Assembly: GCA_028583405.1 (NCBI GenBank)
Contig: CM053247.1
Span: 7,646,058 to 7,710,057 of the forward strand
From: Pogonophryne albipinna
Taxonomy: Eukaryota > Chordata > Actinopteri > Perciformes > Artedidraconidae
Direction of reading: 5' to 3'
DNA length: 64,000 bases
Numbering within the stretch: the first letter of the stretch is position 1; each line of letters opens with the position of its first letter. This document shows, piece by piece, positions 22,855 to 36,300 of the stretch. Under the pieces are notes generated by a model, which made no database searches, was not told where the DNA came from, and saw only the letters and a program-made list of their open reading frames with translations. The translations under genes were made by a program, and so were the position numbers.

Positions 22855-24300
22855 ATATAAGAATACAACCCAATTTTTTCCATGCGATATGAAGTATGTA
22901 AAAACTTAACTCATGGATTCAGGTTATTTATGGGACCAATTATCTTAGCATGTTAACAATTATTTTCTACTTTTCTAAAAGGCAAGAAGATGCTTAAAAG
23001 AGAGTACATTTGAGAATAAATGTTTATACAGTCACTAATGGTGCATTTTCACTGCAGCGCGTAGCACAGTTTAAGTGCCAAACCCGGCCCGTTTTTGGGG
23101 CGTTTCCACTAGGGGTAGTTCCGGCTAATAGGTACTGTTTCACAGTTTTCTGGCTCTCCAAAATCCAGTTTCTTTCCGGGCCAAAAACCGGGCTGAATAT
23201 GCTAAACTAGTGAGAGAATCGCAGGGAAGGGAGCTTCAACTACAACAAAATGAACATATTTGACCGTGATTTAATTGTAATACACGTTTCAAAATGATGC
23301 CGAAGTAACAACATACTGATACCGGTTAGTAATACCATGAATTAATGCTTTGACAAGTCTGCAGACAGACGGCAGGCGAAAAACCTTTTAAAATGCGTGT
23401 TTTCTGAATGGAGATCGGCTAAGCTAACGCAGTATATGCTCCGACCGTCCACACTCACAACAACGGCCTACAGACATAAATAAAGCAGCGACTGTATTCG
23501 CCATGACACAGGCAGTCTGTGGTTTGTACTTGTTTAACTTTTGTCAGATATGAGGAGCTGTGAGCTCTGAGTGCTAACAGCTAATGGCTGACGTTGGTTT
23601 TGTGTTTCGCATTGAAGATGACGTCACGGCTCCGCCTACACTGCGTTACTATAGTTACTACCCCAGTTCCTAAACTGTAATGGAAACACAGCATAAAGTG
23701 AGCCTGGCCTACCAAGGCCTAACTATACCTTACTAAGCCGTGCGAGGCCCTGCAGTGGAAATGCGCCATCAGATGCCAAATGGCTTGACAGATATTAGTA
23801 AATGCAGTGATTTATTGTGAGGATCTTCCTCATCCTTTCATTCATCTCCTGACTGAACGCAAGCTAAAGCACTTAATGCCTTTTTATTTTTGCTTTGAGA
23901 GGCAAATTTATCATTCCAAAACAGTGAATTAGCTGTTCAAATGTTCCTTATTCTTTCCATTTAGGAACAAAATCCATTTCTTCCATGCGATATGAACACA
24001 TTCCTGGCAGGAAAAGGGTATTCTCTCAGCATGTAAGGGGTTTTTAAAATGATGTTTCTGCTCTATATAAATGGCAAAAAGCTGCTTAAAGGGAGTGAAT
24101 TTGAGAAAAATTGCTTATATTTACAAAGATGCAAAATGACTTGACAGATATTAGTAAATGCAGTGATTTATTGACTCAGGGAGAATTTTTGTCATCCTTT
24201 CATTCGCCTTCTGACTAGACGCAAGCTTTCAAAGTTAATGCATTGATTTTTTTACTTTGTAAGGCAGATTTAACGTACCAGCATTGTTAGTGGGTTAGTC
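22855..24300. repeat. Tandem duplication of ~350 bp, first copy split by a MITE
   Basis: Copy 1 is 22,855-23,038 plus 23,769-23,950. Copy 2 is about 23,955-24,300. Shared landmarks are 'ccatgcgatatgaa', 'gacagatattagtaaatgca' and 'tcatcctttcattc'. The unsplit second copy marks where the MITE entered the first. It lies just downstream of the p2rx7 stop codon. Confidence 0.75.
23039..23768. mobile_element. PIF/Harbinger-like MITE
   Basis: Ends TGGTGCATTTTCACTGCAG and CTGCAGTGGAAATGCGCCA are inverted repeats with two mismatches. The flanks taa (23,036-23,038) and tca (23,769-23,771) could be a 3-bp duplication with one change. The interior at about 23,234-23,606 is shared with the hAT element at 763-2264. 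Confidence 0.65.
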
Positions 24301-24340
24301 AACGGAGGAGTCTTTGATCTTGAAAGTGGACCCCCTCCTC

Positions 24341-27300
24341 TCACAGCTCTCCGTTAGCGCAGGCCTGCATGGACACCATCCTGGTGGGCCTGAAGCCACT
24401 GTACTTCCCGTCTGGACTCGGGTACTCTCCCCGGACTCTCCCTATGCAGCAGCTGGGGATGGCAGGGTGGCTGTTGCTGGGTGGGACCCCAAACCTCCAG
24501 CTGATGTACTGACTATAGGCGCAGTGACGCAGGGCGGTGTGGCCTGGACCAGCGGGGGCAGACAGAGGGTCCCGGTACAGGAGGACGGCCTCCAGCAGGG
24601 AGCGACGCAGCACCAACTGCTGGAACAGAGGCGACGAGGCGATGCAGGCGCCCTCGCTCCGTCTGCAGCACAGCTCCTCCTGGGGGAGGGAGGAGGGGGT
24701 GCAGCGGGCACACTTACACCAGGCGGGGGGGCTGGATTTTGGGGCCGGGTCAGATTTATGGTCAAGGGGAGGCTGATGGTCCTGATCCATGCTGACGCCC
24801 GGCAGAAGCAGACAGGCTGCGAGGTGTCTTGTGTCCTCCTGTCAGGAGAAGCACACATCACTGTATCAAATGGAGAGAGTATTTTGGGGGGAGATAAAAC
24901 AAATACAGGTGCGATGCTGTAAAAAATAAATGTTTAGTTTTGATGATTTTTGAGTTATTGACTAGAAGACTGAAACAAATTGTTAACGATAAGCACGATA
25001 AAACAATACAATGCGTAATCTAACTTGATAAGAAGCTCTATAAACGTGATTTTCCACCGTGGGTCATAGCAATGGAGCGGGAAGCAATGAGCTTTTATTG
25101 TAATTCTAACTTGATTATGTTTCAACCCTGAAAGTAAAAAAAAAAATGTAACTTTAGCTTGGAGCTAAATATTTATTTTAGGTTTGAATGTCATTATTAG
25201 GACAGAACCACTACTATGTATTATTATTCAGACGTCTGCAGCAGGCTCACCTTGTGTGACTGGACAGATATCGGTGTGATGTCTTGTAAACTATTCTTCT
25301 GTGATATCTTCACCAGTCGGATATTTTTTTCATCGACGTAAGACACGCAGAGAACGCACTGCAACACACATTATGAAAACACTTTAACAATGGGTTTACA
25401 GAAACATTATATGATACCACATCATCTGCTGTATTAAACCATTCATCACCTTCTGTTTGTCCTGGACTGACTCCACTTTCTTCTCTGAGAAGTTTTGTCC
25501 GACATCTGCAGAGTAACATCTGGTTCCAATCAGCCAGTCGATCATCAAAGTCGTCTTGAGAATAAGACAGAGTTTTACACTTCATGTACAACACACTCAT
25601 TCTGCTTCAAATTCGCTTTCCAATCCTCCAGCTGCCTCTGATTTGAGTTTAAAACAAATATGCCTGTATCAATTTAAGAGGATGAGAAAACCCTTTCTCT
25701 GTTAAGTGCCTCCATAACCTAAAGCATTCATTTGTTTTCATCTTACAATTTATAAATTAAAATAGTTATCACTACAATTTCATTTTATTTCACTGTACAA
25801 TACTTAATTTGACATTCTGTTCTTCCATATCTTATTCTATGTACATGTAAATAGACTCCTGCATTGACTTGATCACTTACACAATTCTCTGGGAACTTTG
25901 GGATTTTGGCCTTTAAAGACCATTTACACCAGTAATATAATAAACAATATTCTGAAATAGCCCATTCTGCATAAGGTGCACTTTTTCTAGTGATACTTAT
26001 GGTGTTTATTGATCCTAATATTGCTTTATAAAAAGGGGTTTAAAGACAGTAGAGAGAGATAAAGTCAAACTCCAGACTGGGAAACATCCGCCTCAGTTTC
26101 AACACAGACACCTCCTCCATGATTTCCTAACGTGGTTTCACTCTGACTGAACGATTCATCTCTGAACGGAGACCATCATGCACCAAAGTCCACAGTGGAA
26201 TCTGTTTTGTTGCATACAAATGTATTCTAAATAAGACTTTGTTTCTGCTGCAGCCACAGCTCTTACTCTCAACATTCCCACCAATTGCGTTCTGCGGCGT
26301 TCTTCTCACATACTGAGCTTATTTAGCTCTTTTCTGTAGTGAAATTCATTCGGTTAGTCCAGATGCATCCACCATTTAAAGTCTCACTTTTGTATACTCC
26401 AACACTGACGGCCATTGTGTAGAAATGCATGAATGGAAACTTTTGTGGTCTCTCACCAGAGCGTAGTACGACAGCGTTGATCCGATGTAGATGATGAGCA
26501 CGATGAAGCTGAACTTTCCCGCCTGGAAAACACATCAACGGTCACTTTGATTTGATTTTTACACATTCTCGTCAAGGGTCTTAGACAAACTGAAGGAGCT
26601 CCTGTGTGCTGTGTGTCCTGCGTGATAGGATTTTTTATTTATCAGATATGGCATTGTGATCAATTTCCTCTCCACAAAGCAAATATTTTATTCCCTCGAT
26701 TCTTTGGGTCCAGGTACATTTTTCCGTTTAATCAGAGCCAATTTGTTTCTACATTTTCCGCCATATTGGAAAAATATTATTTAAATAATAGAAAAATATC
26801 TTTTCAACAATTACTCCTAAACATTTTGAGCAATCATCACTTCTAAAGAAAATCACTGCAATATCACAGATGAATCTTATGTTTTATGTTTGATACAGTG
26901 TTGCCTTAGCTGGTGTGGGACCCTAAGTAATATTAGGCTTGGTAATGGACATGAAACTGTCTAACATTGCAAAAGCATTCTTAATGTATTTTTTGTTTTT
27001 ATTAACCTGTAATTTTCTGATATGTTCATGTGCAATGCATTATTTGGTAGGTAAAGTAAATTGTATTTTGTCGTAGTTTTACCAGTTAAAGGTTGCGATA
27101 TGTGATACAATGCGTCACCTGCTAGCTTAATTGGACTAATGCCTGTATTGTAACTAAATAGCAAGTGCTGAAAGTGATTGTTAATGTGTTAGCGGGTTAA
27201 TTGTAAGCAGGCTTTTGGTATTTTATGTCTGATGTAAGTTGGAGAATGTAAATGAATGTTAATGTGAAGACATCACCTATTAGACCGGGCCCTGTGAATG

Positions 27301-30300
27301 CGTGCTTGTATATTTCAGAATGGAATAACGAAGTCAAAGGATTTTATAAGTCCTTTGTATGTCCAAGTGTGTGAAAATGCCTTCATTCCAAAAATGTGCT
27401 GCTCATGTGTAGATATTATTTCAGGGTGACCATAACACATTTGGTGCCGTTTGGTTAATAGGTAGGGCTGTGGCAGTACAAATCTAACTTTAAAAGGAAG
27501 AAATATTTGTCTGCATGCCTGTAATTTGTATATCTCAAAATCAGTGTATCTAATCCTCTTCACAGATGGCTGTTGTATTGCTTAGGAGCCAAAGTGGTGA
27601 GTGTGAAGTAAATCTGATGAACAGTCCTCAAGCAAACAGCATTTCCGGGTAATCAGCCTGTTCTGAACGGCCACTATACTCGTTAAGTCTAAGTCTAAAT
27701 TGATTTGAACAAATGGAGAACTTAAAATAAATAAATATATGAAATCCCAAAAAGCAAAGACAAAAATAAATGAGGGGAAAACCAACCCACCTGTCCAAAC
27801 ACCATGACGTCAAACCTGATCCCGAAAGCTTTGTATAGCGTCCGCTCCTCCACTCCATTCACTGTGTTGTACTTTGCATATCTGATCAGAAGACAGCCGA
27901 TATGATGGATCACAAAAACAGTGCAGCACACAGCTTAACCTGACAGAAGAGCCTCGGAAACTGAGCGGTTTATTTTTACGTGAAATCTGACATTAAATTG
28001 TGCCTGTTTTTTACTGGTCTCACTTATCCATTCTGTTCCATGTAAACGTTTCATTAGCAGAGGTTGTTCACACTGTGATAGCTTGAGCCACACTGATGTA
28101 TTGGCCTTTTAGTCAATAAAATCATCAGCCAGTCATTGTACAGAACACTAAGACTACTTTATTTTGTATTCCATTGGCCTAAATGTTTTTCATCCCACAG
28201 GGAAACATATGGGGAACCACTGAAGCTCTGATTGTTTTCATATATAGTCCTGGCCTTGTCTTATCAGCACAAACCTTAAAGGACTTAAATAAACAAAGCG
28301 CCTACATTTCTGACTGTGAGGTTGAGCTTTGACCCCGGCTCACCTGAAGTTGAGGCCGGGGTACAGGGTCCTGTTGCTCTCCTTTTCGTCCAGCCGTCTG
28401 AAGGAGTATCTGGGCAGGCAGCGCTGCATCAGCCGGTCCAGGTTGCAGTCCCATTTGATCAGGATGCCGATAACGCCACCCTGTGGTCAAACAGAGGGAG
28501 TGTGGGTTAAATTCTTAAACTCAAAACTGATCATCGGAAGAAAACACAGAAAAGGACCTTTTATATCACTCCCTGTTGTAAAGGCAATGTTAAATATCAC
28601 ATTCCGAAAAGCTAATTGAACATGTTGGGGTAGTTGGTGGAGGTTGTTTTTTCTCCTGGAGGTGAGGAACTAAGTGCATTAGTACTGCACTTGATGAAAA
28701 ATAATTCTAACTATTTTGGAGCTACAGAATAATTGAATGCATCCTCAATTTAATCTCATCAAGCAAAAATATAAAATTGCTTGTTTTCATGATGAAGTCA
28801 CAGCATCATTTCTTTCTATGACTGAGTCATTCAAGTCTTAGTTTATACATTGCCAATGGAGTTTCCAATTAAAATTATAGTATTTTTTGATTTTTCTAAA
28901 CATTTAAAATGTGTGTCTTGAAAATTGAAAGAATCAGGGCTATAGGTGCAGTACAATCTTTTTTAAAAGTCCATTTGGAAGGAGGATATTTTTTCTTTTT
29001 TCAGAGGCCCTGTTATGCTAGGGGGTTTTCTCTCTGTAGTGTTTTCTATAGGTTTTAGTGCATGTAAATGGTCTGCAAAGGCTAAAATCCCTGTGTTCCC
29101 TCCAGAGGGAGTTTCTCTTCCACACACTGCCTCCTGCCTGAAACGCCTTCATTGGACTCCTTTGTTTACTTCAGTAACATAATGACATCATTATGTAACA
29201 CTTGCACTTCCATTGGCTAGCGCTCCAACACATTGTAGGTGATCGGCTAAGGGGCCAGTCACCTACAATATATACTCTAATATACTTTACTGTGACATGT
29301 TTTTATCTACCGAGTAGAGGCACTAAATACAAATATGAAGCTGAAAAAGAGCATAATGTTCTAGAGTGAAGAAACATCAGATAATTATGATAACAAATAA
29401 GAGCAGAAAACTAAAGTGATTTCTTAAGTATAAACGTTGTTGTATTTATAGTGTCATAGCTAACTTCCCACTTGCATCCAGACAATTTGAAGAAAGTTTG
29501 CAGAAGCTAGACTTCCTTTTTTTGCTTGTTTCATTTCAACAGTATTTGATCCCTATCTAAGGACAACAGAGTGAAACCCAAACAGTGAAAGTGAATTAGA
29601 GAAAAGCAGATCTGGTCACTGTGGTGTCAGTGAACTGTGGCTAAAAACCAAATCGTTGTTGGAAAAAATGATGTACAGGAAAATGTTTTAAAACATGTGC
29701 CCTAACCTCTACGGCCATCTCAGAGAACTTCTCCCCGGCCTCTCGAACGACGTCCCCCAGCCTGAAGATGGGACACAGAGGGTCTCCTCCTCTCTGACAG
29801 CTTCGCAGGTAGGCGTCGTTCATGTTCGGGAGGATGTTCCTTCTGCAACAAAAGATGGACTTTAAAATTCACAGAAACCAAAAAATGATAAAAAATAATA
29901 ATAATTAGCTTAATGCTTAAACAGTTTGATGATATGCAAATGAGACATGAAGAATGGTAAATAAACCCAGCCAGAGGAGAATAGTACAATTTTTCTTAAT
30001 AGTTGCACCCCGACCATTTTCCCACAAATATCATCTCCTTTACTACAGAATATATACATTCTTACTTTTTATGACATTCATATTTCTCAAATATACATTA
30101 AGGTGCGAGGAACAACATACTTTAAAGCCAATTCAGTGTGTTGAGGTTTTTCTCAATGTTTTTTTAAGATTTAAACTGCAGCACACAAAGCTGCGTAAAG
30201 TTAGGAAACTGTTTCAATGTCCATCAACATACAGCTGCCTCACCGGATGTAGTTGAATGCAGGAAACCTGATATTGTTTTTGATGAGGACGGTGAAGTTC

Positions 30301-33300
30301 TCAGCTGCTGCCAGCAGTGCAGGCCTGCATCAAGGATTCTGAACGTTATACAGTGTAGGCAATGCAGTACATTTTCATTGGGAAACACAGATTAAGAAAA
30401 ATACTCTAAAAAGCCTCTGCAACATCAGCAAACAGCAGAAACTTGTTAGAGACTAGCCGATGTAGATAGTGTAGCATTTAGCAGCTAAAGGAACAGATTT
30501 CCCTCGTAAGATGGTGGAGACCAAAAATAGAGCTAAAAGAGAGACAATGCCACTGTAAATGAAAAACAATGTGCAACTTAAGTTATGATGTCAGTGTTGT
30601 GTTCACAACATGTGTTACATAAGTTTTAGGCATGTAAATGGTCTGCAAAGGCTCAAATCCCAAACTTCACGCAAGAGGCCTTTGCCCATCACATCTTGTG
30701 AGTGAAATCTGTTCCTTTATCTGCTAAATGCTACACTATTTACACCGGCTAGTGTCTGCTGTTTGCTGATGTTGCAGAGGCTTTTTAGAGAATGTAACTA
30801 AATGATGTGTCTCATATTCTCAATCACAACAGAACAACCAATCGGAGCAGACTGGGCTCTGGTTTCAGGGTGAACATTGGTGCAGCAGCACAGGCAGTGT
30901 GAGAAAAATAAAGAACTTTTTCAAAATTAAAGTATGTAAACATGTCACAGTAGAATCACAAAATACAAATATGAACCTGTAAATGTGCATCATATGTCCC
31001 CTTTAAGTTATATTTTGTTCTATTGGTTCTTCAAAATGATATCAGAGGATCAAGTGAAGTTAAAGAGGACATATCATTCTCATGTTCAGGTTCATATTTG
31101 TACTTTGGGTTACAACTAGGACATTTGCATGCTTCAGTGGGTTATTGAAACACCCGTACCCACCCTCCCACTGATACGCTCTATTTTAGCGCATGTCTCT
31201 TTAATTACCCTTCTGGAAATGCCAAGTTTGCTTTGATTGGCTTGCAAAAACATATACTCTGCACATTAACAAGCTGTGGGTGGAGACCCCTCAGATGGGG
31301 GGCAATATTCTAATGAGGCTGCATTTGATATGGCTTGTTGAATCCCATGTTTTCTGATTGAGGCAGCTCACAAAAAAAGACTTGCCCAAGTCAGTGGGTT
31401 GTTGGGCACATCAGATACATACAGTACATGTATGTGCAGTTTACCTCGGAGGACTCCTCTTTGTTTCCACTGGACACCAGGCAGAGACCTCGCAGGTTTT
31501 CCTCAACACGTCAAACTTCACACATGATCCCGTCTTAATCCCTGTACAGGGAAATACACAGTGTTGTATTTCAACTCAACTGATCTGTCACAACTCAGTT
31601 AGAAAAAACGTAGAAGATAAGGTGTTTACAGTTCGACTGTGGCACAAATCTTTAGCAGAGAGCTGAAAGCTACTGCCTGAGGATAACATTGCAACACGTT
31701 ATTGATAAATTCCTCTTCCTCTTGTGGAAACAGGTGTTAAATGAAACGTACTCGCTTGGGAAAAGAATGTGTTGGCGGATAAGACAGAAGTGAGATATTC
31801 CATAAATTATAGTCACACAAAGTTGCCTCTACAAGTCTAAATAACATTTTTGACTTGTATCAACATTATTGTAATAATTACATTTTTCTTCCAACTAAAT
31901 TAATGGGTAATGCTTCCAAAATGAGGTCTGGACTGGAGGAGTAAACCGATATGTTGCATGCAGCGGTGGAAAGTAACTAAGTACATTTACTTCTGCACTT
32001 TACTTAGGTGCAATTGCTTGTTGAGCATTTTCCGCCACTTTCTTTAACTCTACTACACTTCAGAGGGAAATGCAATGAACAAATAAACTACGCTGTATTA
32101 TTTTACATTTAAATAAAACTTTATTGATCAAGGGTCAATAAAATAACCTCCATATTTACAAGATGCAACATTGGAGGGATAAACACATTATTGCATCAAT
32201 AGTTATGATACAATGATATACTATGTTTCATTTTGAAATTATTTTGAAATGAGTTATTTGACTTTAGTAAGTTTACGTTGATGCATATTCTTATATACTT
32301 TGTGTTTTGTAGGAGTTCTTCGGCACAATGGTGTTAAAACTTTTACTTCAAGAAGGCTAAATCTAATTTCAGGTCAATACTCCAGAAACCCACATTTCAT
32401 TTACAATAAAAAATGCTGCAAGAAGCTCAAAACTGAAACAGTACCACAAAAAAGTGATGCACACAGCTGGGACCATTGGCTTGTTGATGTTCGCGGATTA
32501 TAAAGTAGGCCAACTGTCACTGTTGGCAGAGTTAGTCTGTTTCATAATTGTGACAGCATATTTGAAATGGCTAGGTTAGCTACGTTAGCTAGCTAGCTTG
32601 CTTACAGCAGATCTGCAATAACATTTGAAGGAATCATGCGATCACTTTGTCATAAGCCAAAAATGTATTACATTTCAGGTAAGTTTTCCACTGACAGTTT
32701 TCCAACTTTATAATCCCCGAACGTCAACAAGCTCTCCGGTCCCAGCTGTGTGCATCACTTTTTATCGTCCACCGTTTTGTATTTGCAGCGTTTCGTTCAT
32801 ACAGGGCTTTTAGAAACATTGTTGGTGAAGATGTTTCTTTAGCTGCATGTGTTTTGGCAGGTGTTGTTTTTCATATTTGCATAATTTTTGGAAACTGCAG
32901 CGTGTTTCTCAGGATGGAAATGTTTTGAGCCGTTGCATCGCGTTTGCACCTGTAGGCCACCATCCTTTTTTTTAAACTGTGGCTTTATACTGAACAAAGA
33001 AATTGCAATCTTGAGCACTGTCTTTGTCTCTTTTTTCCCCGCATGAAATGCCTCCTCTCTTAACATAACCGGCCCAAGCACAGGCCCCCCCAAGGAAATT
33101 GTTCAAAAACTGCCTCTGCAAATATCTTGATAAATCTTCCATCATTGGTTGCATGTATTGTAGGCTTTACATTACCCAGGTTACTACAGTAAGTTGAGTG
33201 CATGTACATGTAGAGAAGGAGAAGTGAGTGTACCGTGGCTCTGCTGATCCCAGCCTCCTTTCTCACAGTCCTTATCAGTGCGACACAATCTTCCTTTAAG

Positions 33301-36300
33301 GGGAACCTGGAATATAAACACTGCTTCGAAATAAGTAATAACCTTTCATCGGAATCATTGTACAATTAGGAGCACCTTTAACTACATAACATGTGATCAA
33401 TAAGGATGGTAAAAAAGAGCACCTCTGGGCATTTCCCCTGCTTCTGATTCTTTGTCATGAGGACATTGGTCACCACAAAGAAGGAGTTTTTTTCCTGAAA
33501 GTCAGAAAAGAAAACATAAATTCTGCTCTTTACCAAAGACCTAAAAGAGTGGTATAGGAATGAGTGATAAAACCCGGACATGACTTAGCATTTTACCAGT
33601 TCTCTGGATCTCTCTTCTGAAAGTCAGTGTTTTTTCTTAACGTGTTTTAGTTGGGCTCCTAAATAGGGTCTGTAGTTAACACAAGCTAAAGAAATATTTG
33701 CGTTTTGTTCTACAACATTAAATATGTCTGCAATTACCTTAAGCTTCTATGTGTTATAAAATGGGCAAGCGACTAACTGACACTACTAAACGTAAAAACG
33801 CAGAATATTGGCTGCTTAACGCTAGGTAGTTAGCTGGTAGTTTGCTTATGCATTACGTTACGATACTTCAAAAATCACAAAGAAAATGTAATGGGGTTAT
33901 AATGTTGAAAATACATGTAAGTATCATGTTTGCCACAGATCTTACTTTCAAACCCTATTGCTTTTTGTCAATGGAGCCCTTGTGACGCTAGTTCTCGGGT
34001 AGGCATACAAAAATACATTATCACTGCACCACTCTATGGCCGGAGCACGGAGGACCTCCTACCTGTAAGGGCCCGCTGTAGTCCACCACATCCCAGACGA
34101 CGTCCCCGACCCCGGGGAGCTGTGTCTGAGCCACACCCTTCACCTTGGTTGTGACAGAGCTCACCACCTGGTCAAACTCCTGGTAGCTCCTGTTCCACAG
34201 CAACATGATGCTGCAAAATAAGAACCAAAAAAGAATCGGTTGGTTGACAATGAAATTGAGTCTTGTGTAATGCCATGACACACAATATGTTAAAAAAGAT
34301 TCAGTAAAATACTCACACTACTATAAGTGTAATGTGAATAACATTGCTAACTTATCTAATAGAAATGATTGGATTTTATTTTTTAATGCGATAATAAACG
34401 CAATTCACATCAAGAGCAGTTTCTCCACAAATGTGATTTAGATCTAAAACAGTGTAAGGCAGCAAATCCTCACAAAAGATAAGTGACTGAGATGTTTGTT
34501 GTTTAAATATTTTGGGGAATTTTTATTTTCAAAACAGTATTTTTTTGTCAATCAACTGATCGTTGCAGAGCTAGTCATTTATCTCTGCCTCAGTTTTTTT
34601 AATCTGTCCCTTGATGATTGCACACTATCCCAGTAGTAATAATAATAATATTAGATTACATTTTTTAGCGCTTTTACAGGTGCTCAAAGACGCTTTACAT
34701 ATATAATGAAGATAAAATAAAATAAAGGAACAACAAATAAATATATAGTTAATGTCATAATATATCATATAGTTAAAGGGGGGGTAGGTAAGTTTCAGAA
34801 ACCGGCTCGAGTGCACTAAAATTTGAAAGTACACAGCCGAAAAGAATCCGCCCCTTCCTTCAGACTTCCTTACAGAGCACCTCCTCCAACACACATGAAC
34901 GCGCACATGACTTAGGTTGGCTATATAGTTCAGGGGAATTGTAAACCATACAAAACCTGTCCAAGAGAAAAAGAGCGACCACGGCGTCAGATTTCAACTC
35001 TGTGTGTATGGGGGTTATTCCCTATCTTTATTCAAGAGCGTGGTATTTACATTTGAGAGCATACTTTATTGATTTCCTTCACTCAAACCCTGTCATCGCA
35101 CCAAAGAGTAACCGCCCTTACGGGACGCTGTAATAAGTAAAACGAACGCACCCGCAAGGACACCTGGCCTCCTATTGGTTGAGGGATTTTGACAGGATTG
35201 TTGCACAAAAGTTTCGAGCGCGCAGAGAATAAATCTGAGAGCAGAAAAAATCCGTAAGCAGCAATATATCTGAGTGCAAGCGTACAGTTTGAGCAGAAGC
35301 AGAGCAGATCTAAGTGCAAGCAGGCACTATTTGAGTGCGAGGACAGGGTTTGAGGGAAATAAATACATAAAGTATGCTCTCAAATTTAAATACCACGCTC
35401 TTGAATAAAGATAGGGAATAACCCCCATAGGTGTGTTGCATCAGTTGTCGCCATCGTTGAAAAGCAACTCCGATATTGACTCTGGTTTGAATTCTCCTCG
35501 TTTCCACTTTGTTTTTGTTCCTAATTTGCTCCGTTACATTATTTCTTTTGCCACCAGTAGACGATGTTGAACCTAACTCTGCCATGGTGAAAGTGGCCGC
35601 CTGTTGCTGGCGAGTCATTGAAGTACTGCTGCAATGCATGCCCAATGACGGCACGCCCAATGAGGGCACGAGATACATTTGTGCGTGCACGAGATGGAAG
35701 GCTGACAGACAGGACGGCAATCCAATCCGTTTAGCCGGGCGTACTTTTTACAGTATTACGGCTTCCACAGATGAAATTTTTTTATGGATTTTTTGTCAAA
35801 GCACTTAAGATATGCATTGCTATCGGGATGTTAAGAGCATTCCATGGAATATAACAAAAAGTGTATCTCGAGCCGGTTTCTCAAACTTACCTACCCCCCC
35901 TTTAATGTCATATACAGTAATGTCATATTTTAAAGTTAAATCAAAAAGAAACAAAATAATACAAAACAGCACACAGGGATGTCGTGTATTATTACAAATG
36001 TGTGTATATTATATACCAACTATCAGTAAGGATTGCATTTTCCATTCCCATGTATATTTCATACAAACCGTAACTACTACTGTCACATCCAAACATGTTT
36101 TCATTTCGGTGCTATTGAACATTAAACACGTTTTTTTATTTCAATAAAGTCACTAAAAGTATTTTCTGAGCACTATAGGAATATCACAGCCAGGGCACAT
36201 TGTAAGACCAAAAATATTAAAACAAATATTCTACCGAGTATACACAAAATAAGTAAAATATTGGCACTGCAGTGAAAACATGTTTGGGAATATGGGTAGG

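Noticed and set aside
24314..24922. 202-codon plus frame and two minus frames (139 and 66 codons)
   Set aside because: Shadows of the GC-rich p2rx7 last exon; only the minus frame ending at 24,341 joins the upstream exons in phase and shows P2X7 motifs.
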